Source of the DNA: Pseudomonas wuhanensis | GTDB lineage: Bacteria; Pseudomonadota; Gammaproteobacteria; Pseudomonadales; Pseudomonadaceae | Length of the DNA stretch: 64,000 nt | Assembly (NCBI RefSeq): GCF_030687395.1 | Contig: NZ_CP117430.1 | Span: forward strand, 3,720,001-3,784,000 | Direction: 5' to 3' | Part shown: in pieces, positions 17,819 to 26,414 of the stretch | How positions within the stretch are numbered: position 1 is the stretch's first letter | Layout: every line of letters begins with the position of its first letter | Position numbers and translations under genes: made by a program | The notes under the pieces: model-generated | The model's database searches: none | Told to the model about the DNA's origin: nothing | What the model saw: only the letters and a program-made list of their open reading frames with translations

Positions 17819-18484
17819 ATGTACAAAATTCTGATTGCCGACGATCACCCGCTGTTTCGCGAAGCCATACATAACGTCATCAGCGACGGTTTCCCCGGCA
17901 GTGAGGTCATGGAGACCGCCGACCTCGACAGCGCCCTGGCCCTGACCCAGGAACACGATGACCTGGACCTGATCCTGCTCGACCTGAACATGCCCGGCAT
18001 GCATGGCCTTAATGGCCTGATCAACCTGCGTAACGAGGCGCCGACCATTCCGGTGGTGATCGTTTCGGCCGAGCAGGACAAACAAATCGTGCTGCAAGCC
18101 ATTACCTATGGCGCGGTGGGGTTCATCACCAAATCGTCGCCACGGGCGCAGATGACCGAGGCCATCCAGCAGATTCTCAATGGCAACGTCTACCTGCCGC
18201 CGGACATCATCCGTACACAAAAAAGCGGCACTCATCGCCGGATGAATGACACCCCGAGCTTCCCGCCGGAGCTGCTGCAGGCGCTGACTCGCAAGCAGTT
18301 ATTGGTGCTTGAGCGCATGACCAAAGGCGAATCGAACAAGCAGATCGCCTACACCCTGGAAATCGCCGAAACCACGGTCAAGGCCCACGTCTCGGCGATC
18401 TTGCGCAAACTCAATGTGCACAACCGGGTGCAGGCAATATTGAGTGCTGGGGATATTGATTTCGGGTCGTATTTACGGCGGTAA
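17819..18484 (+). CDS. pedR1: LuxR/NarL-family response regulator (AgmR/ErbR/PedR1-like)
   Basis: 221 residues. An N-terminal receiver has acidic residues in IADDHP and phospho-acceptor Asp55 ([10 protein letters not shown]). A C-terminal LuxR-type helix-turn-helix spans about residues 155-205 ([39 protein letters not shown], shown by key parts). Homologues activate PQQ and ethanol oxidation genes in Pseudomonas. It lies 57 bp after the CxxxCW gene. It is the obvious candidate to bind the TAC-N4-GTA palindromes found through this cluster, because NarL/LuxR-type domains bind short inverted half-sites; this link is an inference. Confidence 0.88.
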   Translation: MYKILIADDHPLFREAIHNVISDGFPGSEVMETADLDSALALTQEHDDLDLILLDLNMPGMHGLNGLINLRNEAPTIPVVIVSAEQDKQIVLQAITYGAVGFITKSSPRAQMTEAIQQILNGNVYLPPDIIRTQKSGTHRRMNDTPSFPPELLQALTRKQLLVLERMTKGESNKQIAYTLEIAETTVKAHVSAILRKLNVHNRVQAILSAGDIDFGSYLRR

Positions 18485-18499
18485 CTGCCCGGTTCTGTC

Positions 18500-18607
18500 G
18501 ATCGTTCCCACGCTCCGCGTGGGAATGCAGCCAGGGACGCTCCGCGTCCCAAAGAGCGGACGCAGAGCGTCCGGTGAGGCATTCCCACGCAGAGCGTGGG
18601 AACGATC
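18500..18607. repeat. GATCGTTCCCACGC palindromic element, copy 3
   Basis: 108-bp copy lying between the convergent ends of the response-regulator gene and the histidine-kinase gene, where it could act as a bidirectional terminator. Confidence 0.88.
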
Positions 18608-18610
18608 ACA

Positions 18611-21244
18611 TCAAGGCCGGCCGAGCAGATGACTCATCGCCGTCTTGAGCTTCATCGGCCGCACCGGTTTGTGCATCAGGGTATGGCCCAGTTCGCGGAT
18701 TTGCTGCTTGAGTTCATTGCTGTAGTTGGCGGTGATCATCATCGCCGGGATCGCCGAGGCGCGACGGGCGTTGATGCGGGCCACGGCGTCGACACCGTTC
18801 TGCTCGTCATCCAGGTGATAGTCGGCGATCAGCAGGTCGGCTTCGTCGTGATAATTATCCACTTGCCGCGCCAGGTCCTCCTCCGACAGTGCCGTGACCA
18901 CCCGGCAGCCCCAACCTTCGAGCAAGGTGCGCATCCCGGCACAAATCGCCGCGTCGTTGTCCAGCACCCACACCCGAGCACCGCGCAGGCGCTCAAGCAT
19001 TGGTTCGCTCATCAGCAGATTCGGCAACGCCTTCGGCGCCGTGGCACTCAACGGCACTTCGACGGAAAACATCGAGCCTTTGCCCGGCCACGAACGCACA
19101 TGAATCCGGTGGCCAAGAATGCGGGCGATTTTCTCGACGATCGCCAGACCCAGCCCCAAGCCGCGATCCTGATCCGGACGCTGCACGTCACCGCGTTTGA
19201 ACTCCTGAAAAATCTCCTCCAAACGGTTTTCGGCAATGCCCATGCCGCTGTCCCAGACTTCGATGGTCAGCCGCTGATGATGACGCCGACAACCAAGCAC
19301 CACCCGCCCGCTGTAGGTGTAGCGAATCGCATTGCTCAGCAGGTTGCGCAGGATCCGTGCGAGCAACTGAATGTCACTGCGCACCAGCGCCGAACACGGA
19401 ATGAAATGCAGTTCAAGGCCTTCACTGCGGGCCACCTGGGTGTATTCGGCGGCGAGGTTTTCCAGCAATTCGCTGAGGGCGAACGGCGCGATGTCGGCCT
19501 TGATCACCCCCGCATCGAGTTTGGAAATATCCACCAACGTGCCCAACAGGTTCTCCACGTCTTCCAGGGAATTGCTGACATTGCGCACCAGATTCTCGTT
19601 GGCCACCGGCTCCCGGCGTTCCAGCAACGCGCTGGTAAACAGCCGCGCGGCGTTGAGCGGTTGCAGCAAGTCATGGCTGACGGCGGCGAGAAATTTGGTC
19701 TTCGACAGGTTGGCCTGCTCGGCCTCGAGCTTGGCTTCGCGCAAGCGTGATTCCACGCGGCGGCGCTCGTCGATTTCGCGCAATAGCTGGTCGTTGAGGG
19801 TGGTCAGTTCGGTGGTGCGTTCGCGTACCCGCAACTCCAGGTTCTGATAGGCCTGATGCAGCGCCTCGGCGGTGCGACGGCGCTCGGTGATGTCGCGGAT
19901 CAACACGAAAATCCCCACCACTTCCCCACTGGCCAGGCGATTGGGCACGTAGGAGCGCAGCATGTAGCGCTCCTGATTGTTGATGTTGGTTTCGGCAAAC
20001 TCGAACGTCACGCTCTCACCGGCCAGGGCCCGCGCCACGTAGGCTTCCAGGCGCTGATAATGCTGCTCGCTATGCACTTCGCGCAGGCTCTGCCCGAGCA
20101 TCACGCCCCGGGGCCAGCAATACCATTCTTCATAGACTTTGTTGGTGAACTCATACACCAGATCGGCATTGAGGTAGGCGATCAGCGCCGGCACATGGTC
20201 GGTGATCAAGCGAATCCAGCGCTCGCTTTCGCTGAGGGCTTCGGCGTGCCGGTAGCGTTCGGTGATGTCAGTGAAGGTGTTGACGAAACCACCGGTGGGC
20301 AACGGATGGGTGCGAATTTCCAGCACCCGGCCATCGCAGAGGCGCTGCTCGCATTCCTGCACCTGCCGCCCGTTGGCATCGCGACTGGCCGGGGTCAGCA
20401 GGTTCAGCTCGCTGTCGGCGATCACTTCGGCGAACGGTCGATGGGCCGCCACCGGGGCCAGGCCGCTGAGCTCCAGGAAGCGCCGGTTCCACAGTTCCAG
20501 AATGCCCTCGGCATTGACCATCGCCACCCCTTGGGACAGGTTGTCGACCGCCCGTTGCAACAGATGCGATTTTTGCGCCACGGCCTGCTCGCGGCGCAGG
20601 GTTTCGCTGAGTTTGACGTCGGTAATGTCGGTGAACAGGATCACCCGCCCGCCTTCCTGGGTCGGCCGTTCGCTGACTTGCAGCCAGCGGCCATTGTGCA
20701 GGCGGTAGAGCAGGCTTTCGTCGACATGCCCCCGGGGTTCTTCACTGAACAGCCCGGTTGAGGTCATCAGCCGCTTGACCTCGCGCAAGCGCATGCCCGC
20801 GTTAATCCGCACCCGGCTGTTGCCCCAGAACGCCTTGAAGCGGCTGTTGAACAGCACGATCCGCTGCTCGGCATCGAACAATACAAAGGCGTCGGAAATG
20901 CTTTCGATGGCGTCGATCAAGTGTTGATGGGCGGTTTCGGCCCGTAGCCGCGCTTCGCTGAGCAAATGGTTGCCAGCCTTGAGTTCGGCCATGGCCTGGT
21001 TCAGGGCATCGGTGCGCTCGCGCACCTGTTCGGCCAGCACCACCGAATGCTGGAACGCCGCATACGGGTCGTTGCCGCGGGTGATGCCGGATTCGATGCG
21101 CTCGATCAACGCGCCATTGATGCGCTGTAGTTTCTGGTTTTCGTGCCGCAGGCTGGCGATCTGCGCCTGAAGGTCAGCGCTGTCCAGGGGCGCGGCCTCG
21201 GGCAATGGCGACCCCGGTGAAGGTTTGGTTGATGTGCATGCCAT
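18611..21244 (-). CDS. pedS1: Hybrid sensor histidine kinase with three PAS domains (PedS1-like)
   Basis: 877 residues with no membrane segment. An N-terminal coiled coil (residues 25-110) is followed by PAS domains at about 108-210, 230-330 and 340-455, another coiled coil, HisKA with His524 (AVSHDLLQPLNAARL), an HATPase (about 630-740) and a C-terminal receiver (about 755-877, LLIADYHLDDEQNG). It pairs by position with the LuxR-type regulator. The start at 21244 overlaps the upstream FIST gene by 71 bases, which is unusually long, so the true start may be further in. The HisKA-HATPase core closely resembles the ErcS kinase at the other end of the cluster. Confidence 0.87.
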   Translation of the reverse strand: MACTSTKPSPGSPLPEAAPLDSADLQAQIASLRHENQKLQRINGALIERIESGITRGNDPYAAFQHSVVLAEQVRERTDALNQAMAELKAGNHLLSEARLRAETAHQHLIDAIESISDAFVLFDAEQRIVLFNSRFKAFWGNSRVRINAGMRLREVKRLMTSTGLFSEEPRGHVDESLLYRLHNGRWLQVSERPTQEGGRVILFTDITDVKLSETLRREQAVAQKSHLLQRAVDNLSQGVAMVNAEGILELWNRRFLELSGLAPVAAHRPFAEVIADSELNLLTPASRDANGRQVQECEQRLCDGRVLEIRTHPLPTGGFVNTFTDITERYRHAEALSESERWIRLITDHVPALIAYLNADLVYEFTNKVYEEWYCWPRGVMLGQSLREVHSEQHYQRLEAYVARALAGESVTFEFAETNINNQERYMLRSYVPNRLASGEVVGIFVLIRDITERRRTAEALHQAYQNLELRVRERTTELTTLNDQLLREIDERRRVESRLREAKLEAEQANLSKTKFLAAVSHDLLQPLNAARLFTSALLERREPVANENLVRNVSNSLEDVENLLGTLVDISKLDAGVIKADIAPFALSELLENLAAEYTQVARSEGLELHFIPCSALVRSDIQLLARILRNLLSNAIRYTYSGRVVLGCRRHHQRLTIEVWDSGMGIAENRLEEIFQEFKRGDVQRPDQDRGLGLGLAIVEKIARILGHRIHVRSWPGKGSMFSVEVPLSATAPKALPNLLMSEPMLERLRGARVWVLDNDAAICAGMRTLLEGWGCRVVTALSEEDLARQVDNYHDEADLLIADYHLDDEQNGVDAVARINARRASAIPAMMITANYSNELKQQIRELGHTLMHKPVRPMKLKTAMSHLLGRP

Positions 21245-22337
21245 TGAACTGTTCTCCGTAGGTGTTGAAACCCATCACCCGCTGGTCTTGCAAAAACGCG
21301 CCGACCTGCTCGAGACGGCCGGCGTCTTCCAGTTCCAGGCGCCTGAGAAAGCAGTCGCAACCGATGGTCAGCAGCAGGTCGCCGAGACGCTCGCGCAAAC
21401 CGTCGAACAGGTCTTGCAGATTCGGCAGCATGGGGCCGGGCTGCATGACGGTGAGGACGATGCCGTTCTCCACCGCACAGTAGAAACTCAGGCTCAGGTC
21501 CGGATGCACCTGCTGGATCGCCCGCACGTAATACTGATCGTTGATCCGCACCGCCAACGGGTGCGCGGCAAAGACTCGGTAATCAAGGTCCGCCACCGCC
21601 ACGCCGATATGCCGGGCGTACTCTTCGGCGGCCGGCTCGGCGTTGAGTTCGAACACCCGGCGCGAGGCGCTATCGGCGGCGGTGACCACCAGTTTTTCGG
21701 CTCGGGGCAGGATGTGGTGGGTGGTAAAGACTTCGAAGTCCAGCCAGGTATTGACCAGCACCACCACCGCCGCGCCGCTGTGAAACTCGCCGCCGAAATA
21801 CACGTGGGTGTGGGTCAAGTAATTGTCATCGCCGGCCGAACCACCGAAATGCGGAATGTCGCCCAACGCCGCGCTCAAGGCGGCGAGCACCATTTCTTCA
21901 CGGCTGGACAAGCCATCGAGCAGGGTCAGGGCAAAGCTGTTGCCCTTGATCGGCGCCAGGGTATTGCTGCGACAACCGCTGACCAGGCGCTCAACCATTT
22001 GCTGGGCATCGATCAGGCTGAAATGCTCCATCTCGTCGATCAGTTCGGTGGAGATGGAAAAGTGCCGGTGGTCGAAGCCCACCGCCGTCACGCAGCTACG
22101 GCCATAGCCTTGGGGGGTGATTTCCCCGGCGCTGGTGCAGCCCACCAGGCGAATGCCACCGAAACTCTGCTGCAACGCCTGCCCCAGCGCCTGCAAGTCG
22201 TACTCGGCGGAACAGAAGAACAGCACGAAGCCCAAATGCGGGTGCAAGAGTTGTCGCGCCAGATCCTGGGCCGCTTGCTGGGCATCGATGGCCTGGGACA
22301 TGGCACTGACCACACCGTCGCTCTGAACCTGCTGCAT
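21174..22337 (-). CDS. FIST-domain sensory protein
   Basis: 387-residue soluble protein with FIST N- and C-terminal domains: RLVGCTSAGEITPQGYG near residue 75, HFGGSAGDDNYL near residue 175, and a C-terminal part ending GVAIARG. FIST proteins are cytoplasmic sensors, some of which bind heme and regulate a partner kinase. The gene is directly upstream of, and overlaps, the hybrid kinase at 18611-21244, so it likely feeds a signal to that kinase. An operator-like palindrome (GCTACTTGGGTAGC) lies 66 bp upstream of its start. Confidence 0.85.
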   Translation of the reverse strand: MQQVQSDGVVSAMSQAIDAQQAAQDLARQLLHPHLGFVLFFCSAEYDLQALGQALQQSFGGIRLVGCTSAGEITPQGYGRSCVTAVGFDHRHFSISTELIDEMEHFSLIDAQQMVERLVSGCRSNTLAPIKGNSFALTLLDGLSSREEMVLAALSAALGDIPHFGGSAGDDNYLTHTHVYFGGEFHSGAAVVVLVNTWLDFEVFTTHHILPRAEKLVVTAADSASRRVFELNAEPAAEEYARHIGVAVADLDYRVFAAHPLAVRINDQYYVRAIQQVHPDLSLSFYCAVENGIVLTVMQPGPMLPNLQDLFDGLRERLGDLLLTIGCDCFLRRLELEDAGRLEQVGAFLQDQRVMGFNTYGEQFNGMHINQTFTGVAIARGRAPGQR

Positions 22338-22402
22338 CGTCGCCCCTCGCCGGTGCGCCTGTATGAGGCACTAGTGTACGAAGCCTGCGGGTGGCGGCGA
22401 AT

Positions 22403-22416
22403 GCTACTTGGGTAGC
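22403..22416. promoter_or_regulatory. Operator-like perfect palindrome upstream of the FIST-kinase operon
   Basis: GCTACTTGGGTAGC: 5-bp arms GCTAC and GTAGC around TTGG, with the same TAC-N4-GTA layout as the other sites, 66 bp upstream of the FIST start. Confidence 0.55.
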
Positions 22417-22508
22417 GGGTGGGGGGTTCGATGGGATGAGAGTGGTGCTGGATCAGCGAGAATCTGTGCTGGAGTTGGGAAGCTTGAGCTTTTGTGGCTA
22501 GAGGACTT

Positions 22509-22651
22509 GGTAAGTTAAGACGCAGAACCTGTGGGAGCGTGGCTTGCCCGCGAAGAACGATGACGCGTTATACCTGAAAAACCGCGGTGCATTCTTCGCG
22601 GGCAAGCCACGCTCCCACAGGATTTTCGTCGCTCAAATTTCTTAACTTACC
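22509..22651. repeat. REP pair, copy 5, inside an 11-bp outer inverted repeat
   Basis: A variant REP pair (cores with GAGCGTGGCTTGCCCGCGAAGAA, 22528-22621) is enclosed by perfect 11-bp arms GGTAAGTTAAG (22509-22519) and CTTAACTTACC (22641-22651), forming a 143-bp nested palindrome. Confidence 0.8.
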
Positions 22652-22808
22652 GGCATTGGAACTTGCCCCCGCTGGACTGCGAAGCAGTCCCCCAAATTCT
22701 GGCCGATGCGCGACTAGAATCGGGAGGGGGGTCGCTTCGCGACCCAACGGGAGCAAGCTCCCTCGCCACAGGAAGCTCCCTCGCCACAAGTAGTGGTTAG
22801 TCAGCCAG
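22652..22808. other. Non-coding spacer with short repeats
   Basis: No gene is seen. It contains GGACTGCGAAGCAGTCC (hairpin), GGGGGTCGCTTCGCGACCC (hairpin) and a tandem GGAAGCTCCCTCGCCACA unit at 22751-22788. The stretch lies downstream of the porin gene and may help end its transcript. Confidence 0.5.
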
Positions 22809-23993
22809 TTACCAGGTCAACACCGCCCCCACCGCAAACGTATCGGTGTCTTCATTCTGGGCGCTGGTGTCGTGGCCGTTGATTTCGAATTGGTTGTACT
22901 CGGCCACCAGCTTGAGGTTGTCGTTGACGTCATGGAACAGCGCGATGCCGCGAGTCTCGTAATCGGCGCCGCTGCCGACCACGCCGTTTCCGTCGTCCTC
23001 GGTCTTGCCGTAAGACAGGGCCAGGCGGTTCTTGCCCAGTTTGTAGGAGCCCTGCAACAGGTAACCGTCGCTGTCGACATTACGCAGGGTCGGCTCGCCC
23101 GCGTTGTTGGTGAAGAACGGGTTAATGCCTTTGGCCTGGAAACCGGAACCGGTCAGCGACAGCCCGCCCATCTTCGCCTGCACACCATAGCCGACGCCTT
23201 TGGAGGTGACGGATTCGACGCTGGAGTCGGTGTTGTCCGACGTCTGGTAGCTGCCGTTGAGCCAGCTGTAAATCTTCGCCCCGCCGACGTCGAACTGATA
23301 GGTGATCTCGCTCTCGGTGCGCGGGTTCTCCTGATAGGCCTTGCCGGTTGCGCTGCTGTCGTTGGTGTCGACCGGGTCCATGATCCCCACCGCCACCCGC
23401 AAACCGTCCATCACCGGGGTGCGATAGGTAATCTGCGACGTCGGGAACGGGTACGGATAACCGCTGCCGATGTTGCCGAACGACACCCCACCGCCGTCCA
23501 CCAAGCCCAACGTATCGCTGACCTGACCGTAACCGGCCAGCAGTTCGTCGAGCAGGATGTTGGAGCGGGCAAACAGGCCGAAGTCCTTGCCGATCAGCAC
23601 CTCGCCCCACTCCGGGTTGGCCACTGTGCCGTAGAACTGCCGCACGTCGATGGCGGTGTCGGTACCGTTGGTTTCGCTGTCGTTGATGGTCACCCAGAAC
23701 GAAGCCCGGGCGCCGAGCTTGAGGTCATCGACCTGCTTGCCCATGTTGAAACCCAGGTAGTTGGGCAGAAACCCCATCTTCACCCGCGCCTGGCGCCGGT
23801 CGTACTGCTCGCCGGCCCGGTCCACGTCGCTGTTCACATAGAAGGCGTTGATGTAGCCATCCGTGGAGAACGTGGTCTGGTCCTTGTCGTACAGCATAAT
23901 CTCGGCCTCGGCCATTGAGCTCAGGCCAAGGGACGACAGGCTGGCGATGAAGGCCGGTAAGAAACGATGCTTGAAGTTCTTATTGTTGTGCAT
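22809..23993 (-). CDS. DcaP-like outer-membrane porin
   Basis: 394 residues with a signal peptide (FIASLSSLGLSSMAEA) and alternating beta-strand sequence typical of trimeric porins, ending in the outer-membrane signature aromatic residue (VGAVLTW). The N-terminal TTFSTDGYINAFYVNSDVD and FLPNYLGFNMGKQVDDLK sections match DcaP-like porins, which take up dicarboxylic or small aromatic compounds. It sits at the edge of the alcohol-oxidation cluster, but no operator-like site was seen upstream, so a functional link is open. Confidence 0.82.
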   Translation of the reverse strand: MHNNKNFKHRFLPAFIASLSSLGLSSMAEAEIMLYDKDQTTFSTDGYINAFYVNSDVDRAGEQYDRRQARVKMGFLPNYLGFNMGKQVDDLKLGARASFWVTINDSETNGTDTAIDVRQFYGTVANPEWGEVLIGKDFGLFARSNILLDELLAGYGQVSDTLGLVDGGGVSFGNIGSGYPYPFPTSQITYRTPVMDGLRVAVGIMDPVDTNDSSATGKAYQENPRTESEITYQFDVGGAKIYSWLNGSYQTSDNTDSSVESVTSKGVGYGVQAKMGGLSLTGSGFQAKGINPFFTNNAGEPTLRNVDSDGYLLQGSYKLGKNRLALSYGKTEDDGNGVVGSGADYETRGIALFHDVNDNLKLVAEYNQFEINGHDTSAQNEDTDTFAVGAVLTW

Positions 23994-24163
23994 GGCGCGC
24001 TCCGCAACGGGGGACTTGATGTCGGAGGCGATTATCGAAAGCTGACCGGCGGCGTCATACGCTGCCTTGGGGGCGGTTGTCAGGTGCTTTGGGGTGGCCG
24101 GTGTAGCGCGGCAAATTCGGTGTAAGACCGCCCGTCGGACAGGCCCGGAACTTAGGGTGTAAG

Positions 24164-24190
24164 CCTGTGGACCCGACTGGCGTCCACAGG
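24164..24190 (-). terminator. Hairpin downstream of the TauE-like gene
   Basis: Perfect 9-bp stem CCTGTGGAC...GTCCACAGG with a 9-base loop, 13 bp after the stop of the exporter gene. It lacks a T-tract, so termination is only suggested. Confidence 0.4.
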
Positions 24191-24202
24191 ACCCGGTGCC
24201 CG

Positions 24203-25009
24203 CTAGGCGAGCGCTCTAAACAGCATGTAAGCGGCGACCACCACGCAGATGCTGGCGAAGCCGATCTGCAGCCCTCGGGCCGGCATCCGCGCGCAGAGTT
24301 TTCGACCAAGGATCATCCCGACGATGCTGGCGACAATGAACGACACGCCCAAACCATCGATCCGCACCCCGGCATGAAACGCGCCAATCACCCCGATGAT
24401 TGAGATCAGGCTGATCACCATCAACGACGTGGCGACGATCCCGCGCATCTGCACATCGGTCAGTTGCTTGAACGCAGGCACTATCAGAAAACCGCCACCG
24501 ACCCCGAGCAACCCCGAGACCACGCCAGTGACCGCTCCGAGTGCCGCCAGGGTCGCGGTACATTTGGCGGTCCAGGAAAAACGCCCGGTCTGCTGATCGA
24601 GCATGCAGTTTTTCTGGCCCCAATTGGCATGGCCGTGATCGCTGGGGCCGTCGTCGAGCTTTTCCGGGCGCAGCATCCGCCAGGCCACCATGATCATCAG
24701 CAAACTGAACAGCACCTTCAGAATCTTTTCCGGCAACTGATGGGCGAAGTAGATACCCACCGGCGCAAACACCGCGCCGAGCAAAGCAATCAACAGCGCC
24801 GCGCGATAGCGCACCAGGCCATGGCGCAAACCGTCGACCGCACCGATTGCCGCCGCACTGCCCACCGCGAACAACGCGACGGGCGCCGCTTGGGTCATGC
24901 TCAGGCCCAGCCCGAGCACCAGGGCCGGCACTGCAAGAATACCGCCACCGGCGCCAGTCAAACCGAGCACCAGGCCCATGACCAGGCCAAAAAAACTTGC
25001 CAACAACAT
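24203..25009 (-). CDS. TauE/SafE-family sulfite/sulfur-anion exporter
   Basis: 268-residue inner-membrane protein with about eight hydrophobic segments and the family's glycine-rich repeats (GLTGAGGGILAVPALVLGLG at the N-terminus; GLLGVGGGFLIVPAFKQL in the second half). It lies downstream of the BigR-like repressor on the same strand (43-bp gap) and near the persulfide dioxygenase, so export of sulfite or thiosulfate formed during sulfide detoxification is the likely role. Export direction is known for the family and inferred here. Confidence 0.82.
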   Translation of the reverse strand: MLLASFFGLVMGLVLGLTGAGGGILAVPALVLGLGLSMTQAAPVALFAVGSAAAIGAVDGLRHGLVRYRAALLIALLGAVFAPVGIYFAHQLPEKILKVLFSLLMIMVAWRMLRPEKLDDGPSDHGHANWGQKNCMLDQQTGRFSWTAKCTATLAALGAVTGVVSGLLGVGGGFLIVPAFKQLTDVQMRGIVATSLMVISLISIIGVIGAFHAGVRIDGLGVSFIVASIVGMILGRKLCARMPARGLQIGFASICVVVAAYMLFRALA

Positions 25010-25051
25010 AGATTTTTCTCTTCAGTCGTTACTGTCGCCATAGTGCCGGGT

Positions 25052-25387
25052 TCAGCTCCAGCTTTTCAGCACCGCTCCGCAGTACAGGCCGGACAGCGTC
25101 TTCATCACCTGAATCACTTCGTGACTGGCTAAACCATAGAATATGTACTTGCCTTCACGACGGGTCGCGACCAATCCCTCGTCGCGCAGGATGCCCAGTT
25201 GTTGGGACAGTGTGGGCTGGCGCACGCCGGTCATTTTCTCCAGCTCGCCGACGTTGCGCTCGCCCTGGGTCAGCTGGCAGAGAATCAGCAAGCGGTCCTC
25301 GTTGGCCAAGGCCTTGAGCAGCGCGCACGCCTTGGAGGCTGAGGCCCTGAGCTGGGCGACTTCACATTCGTTCAGACTGGATTGCAT
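25052..25387 (-). CDS. bigR: ArsR-family sulfide-responsive repressor BigR/SqrR-like
   Basis: 111-residue winged-helix repressor starting MQSSLNEC. The conserved cysteine pair of persulfide sensors is present (Cys in LNECEVAQL omitted from the pair; Cys in CALLKALAN/LILCQLTQ and Cys in GLYCGAVL). The recognition helix is in GVRQPTLSQQLGILRDEG. I chose the ATG at 25387, with GAAGG upstream, because the in-frame ATG at 25438 lies inside a 16-bp palindrome that looks like the operator. It is divergent from the blh-type dioxygenase, as in known bigR operons. Confidence 0.83.
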   Translation of the reverse strand: MQSSLNECEVAQLRASASKACALLKALANEDRLLILCQLTQGERNVGELEKMTGVRQPTLSQQLGILRDEGLVATRREGKYIFYGLASHEVIQVMKTLSGLYCGAVLKSWS

Positions 25388-25424
25388 TTGCAGGATGCCT
25401 TCGATCTCACTTAAGCTGCAAACA

Positions 25425-25440
25425 TTATGTTTAAACATAA
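25425..25440. promoter_or_regulatory. Probable BigR operator
   Basis: TTATGTTTAAACATAA is a perfect 16-bp palindrome, AT-rich in a GC-rich setting, between the divergent bigR and blh genes (52 bp from the blh start). Confidence 0.65.
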
Positions 25441-25491
25441 AGTGTTGCAACCGGTTAGTGTCTTCCTGCCCCTTTTCACAGGTTCGCGCCC

Positions 25492-26355
25492 ATGTCTGCC
25501 TTGATAGAAGCCTTCCTCGACCCCGCATCAAAGACCTACAGCTACGTGATTTACGAGCACGATGGCGGACACTGCGCGATTGTCGACCCGGTGCTCGATT
25601 ACGACGGTGCCGCCGGTCGCACCTCGACCGTCCAGGCTGACAGGATCATCGCCTTCGTTCGCCAACACCGGTTGCAGGTGCAATGGCTGCTCGAAACCCA
25701 TGCCCATGCCGATCACCTGTCGGCTGCGCCGTATCTGCGTCGGGAACTGGGGGGCAAGATTGCGATTGGTCAGTCGATCAGCAAGGTTCAGGGCGTGTTC
25801 AAGACGCTGTTCAATCTTGAACCGGAATTCAGAGTCGACGGTTCGCAGTTCGATCACCTGTTCGCGCCGGACGAGTCATTCCGCATCGGCAACCTCAAGG
25901 CCACGGCCCTGCATGTGCCCGGGCATACTCCGGCAGACATGGCTTATTTGATCGATGGCGATGTGATTATGGTGGGCGATACGCTGTTCATGCCGGATGT
26001 CGGCACCGCACGTTGCGACTTCCCCGGTGGCAACGCCAACCAGATGTTCGCCTCGATCCGCAAACTGCTGGCCTTCCCCGCCAGCGTGCGCCTCTTCGTC
26101 TGCCACGATTACCCGCCCGAGGGCCGCGCCCCGCAATGCCAGAGTACGGTCGGCGAGCAGCGCAAAAGCAATATTCATATTCACGACGGCATTGATGAGG
26201 CCGCTTTCGTCGCCATGCGCACCCAGCGCGATGCCGGTTTGGACATGCCGACACTGCTGTTGCCGGCGATTCAGGTGAATGTGCGGGCGGGGAATTTGCC
26301 GCCGGCCGAAGACAATGGCGTGACCTACCTGAAAATCCCCCTGAATCAACTCTAG
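25492..26355 (+). CDS. blh: Blh/ETHE1-like persulfide dioxygenase (MBL fold)
   Basis: 287-residue metallo-beta-lactamase-fold protein. The metal motif THAHADH lies near residue 68, followed by His in VPGHTPAD, Asp in VGDTLFMPD and His in CHDYPPEGR. These are the mononuclear iron ligands of ETHE1-like persulfide dioxygenases, which convert glutathione persulfide to sulfite. It is transcribed divergently from bigR across a palindromic operator. The tail (IQVNVRAGNLPPAEDNG) is typical of the Blh subgroup. The TauE-like exporter two genes away could remove the sulfite. Confidence 0.88.
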   Translation: MSALIEAFLDPASKTYSYVIYEHDGGHCAIVDPVLDYDGAAGRTSTVQADRIIAFVRQHRLQVQWLLETHAHADHLSAAPYLRRELGGKIAIGQSISKVQGVFKTLFNLEPEFRVDGSQFDHLFAPDESFRIGNLKATALHVPGHTPADMAYLIDGDVIMVGDTLFMPDVGTARCDFPGGNANQMFASIRKLLAFPASVRLFVCHDYPPEGRAPQCQSTVGEQRKSNIHIHDGIDEAAFVAMRTQRDAGLDMPTLLLPAIQVNVRAGNLPPAEDNGVTYLKIPLNQL

Positions 26356-26359
26356 TCCC

Positions 26360-26394
26360 GTAGCAGCTGTCGAGCACCGCGAGGCAGCTGCTAC
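26360..26394. terminator. Hairpin between convergent blh and bkdR
   Basis: Perfect 10-bp stem GTAGCAGCTG...CAGCTGCTAC with a 15-base loop, placed between two converging genes. There is no T-tract; it is also a REP-like motif common in Pseudomonas. Confidence 0.45.
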
Positions 26395-26414
26395 AGCCGC
26401 TACAACTGCGATCT

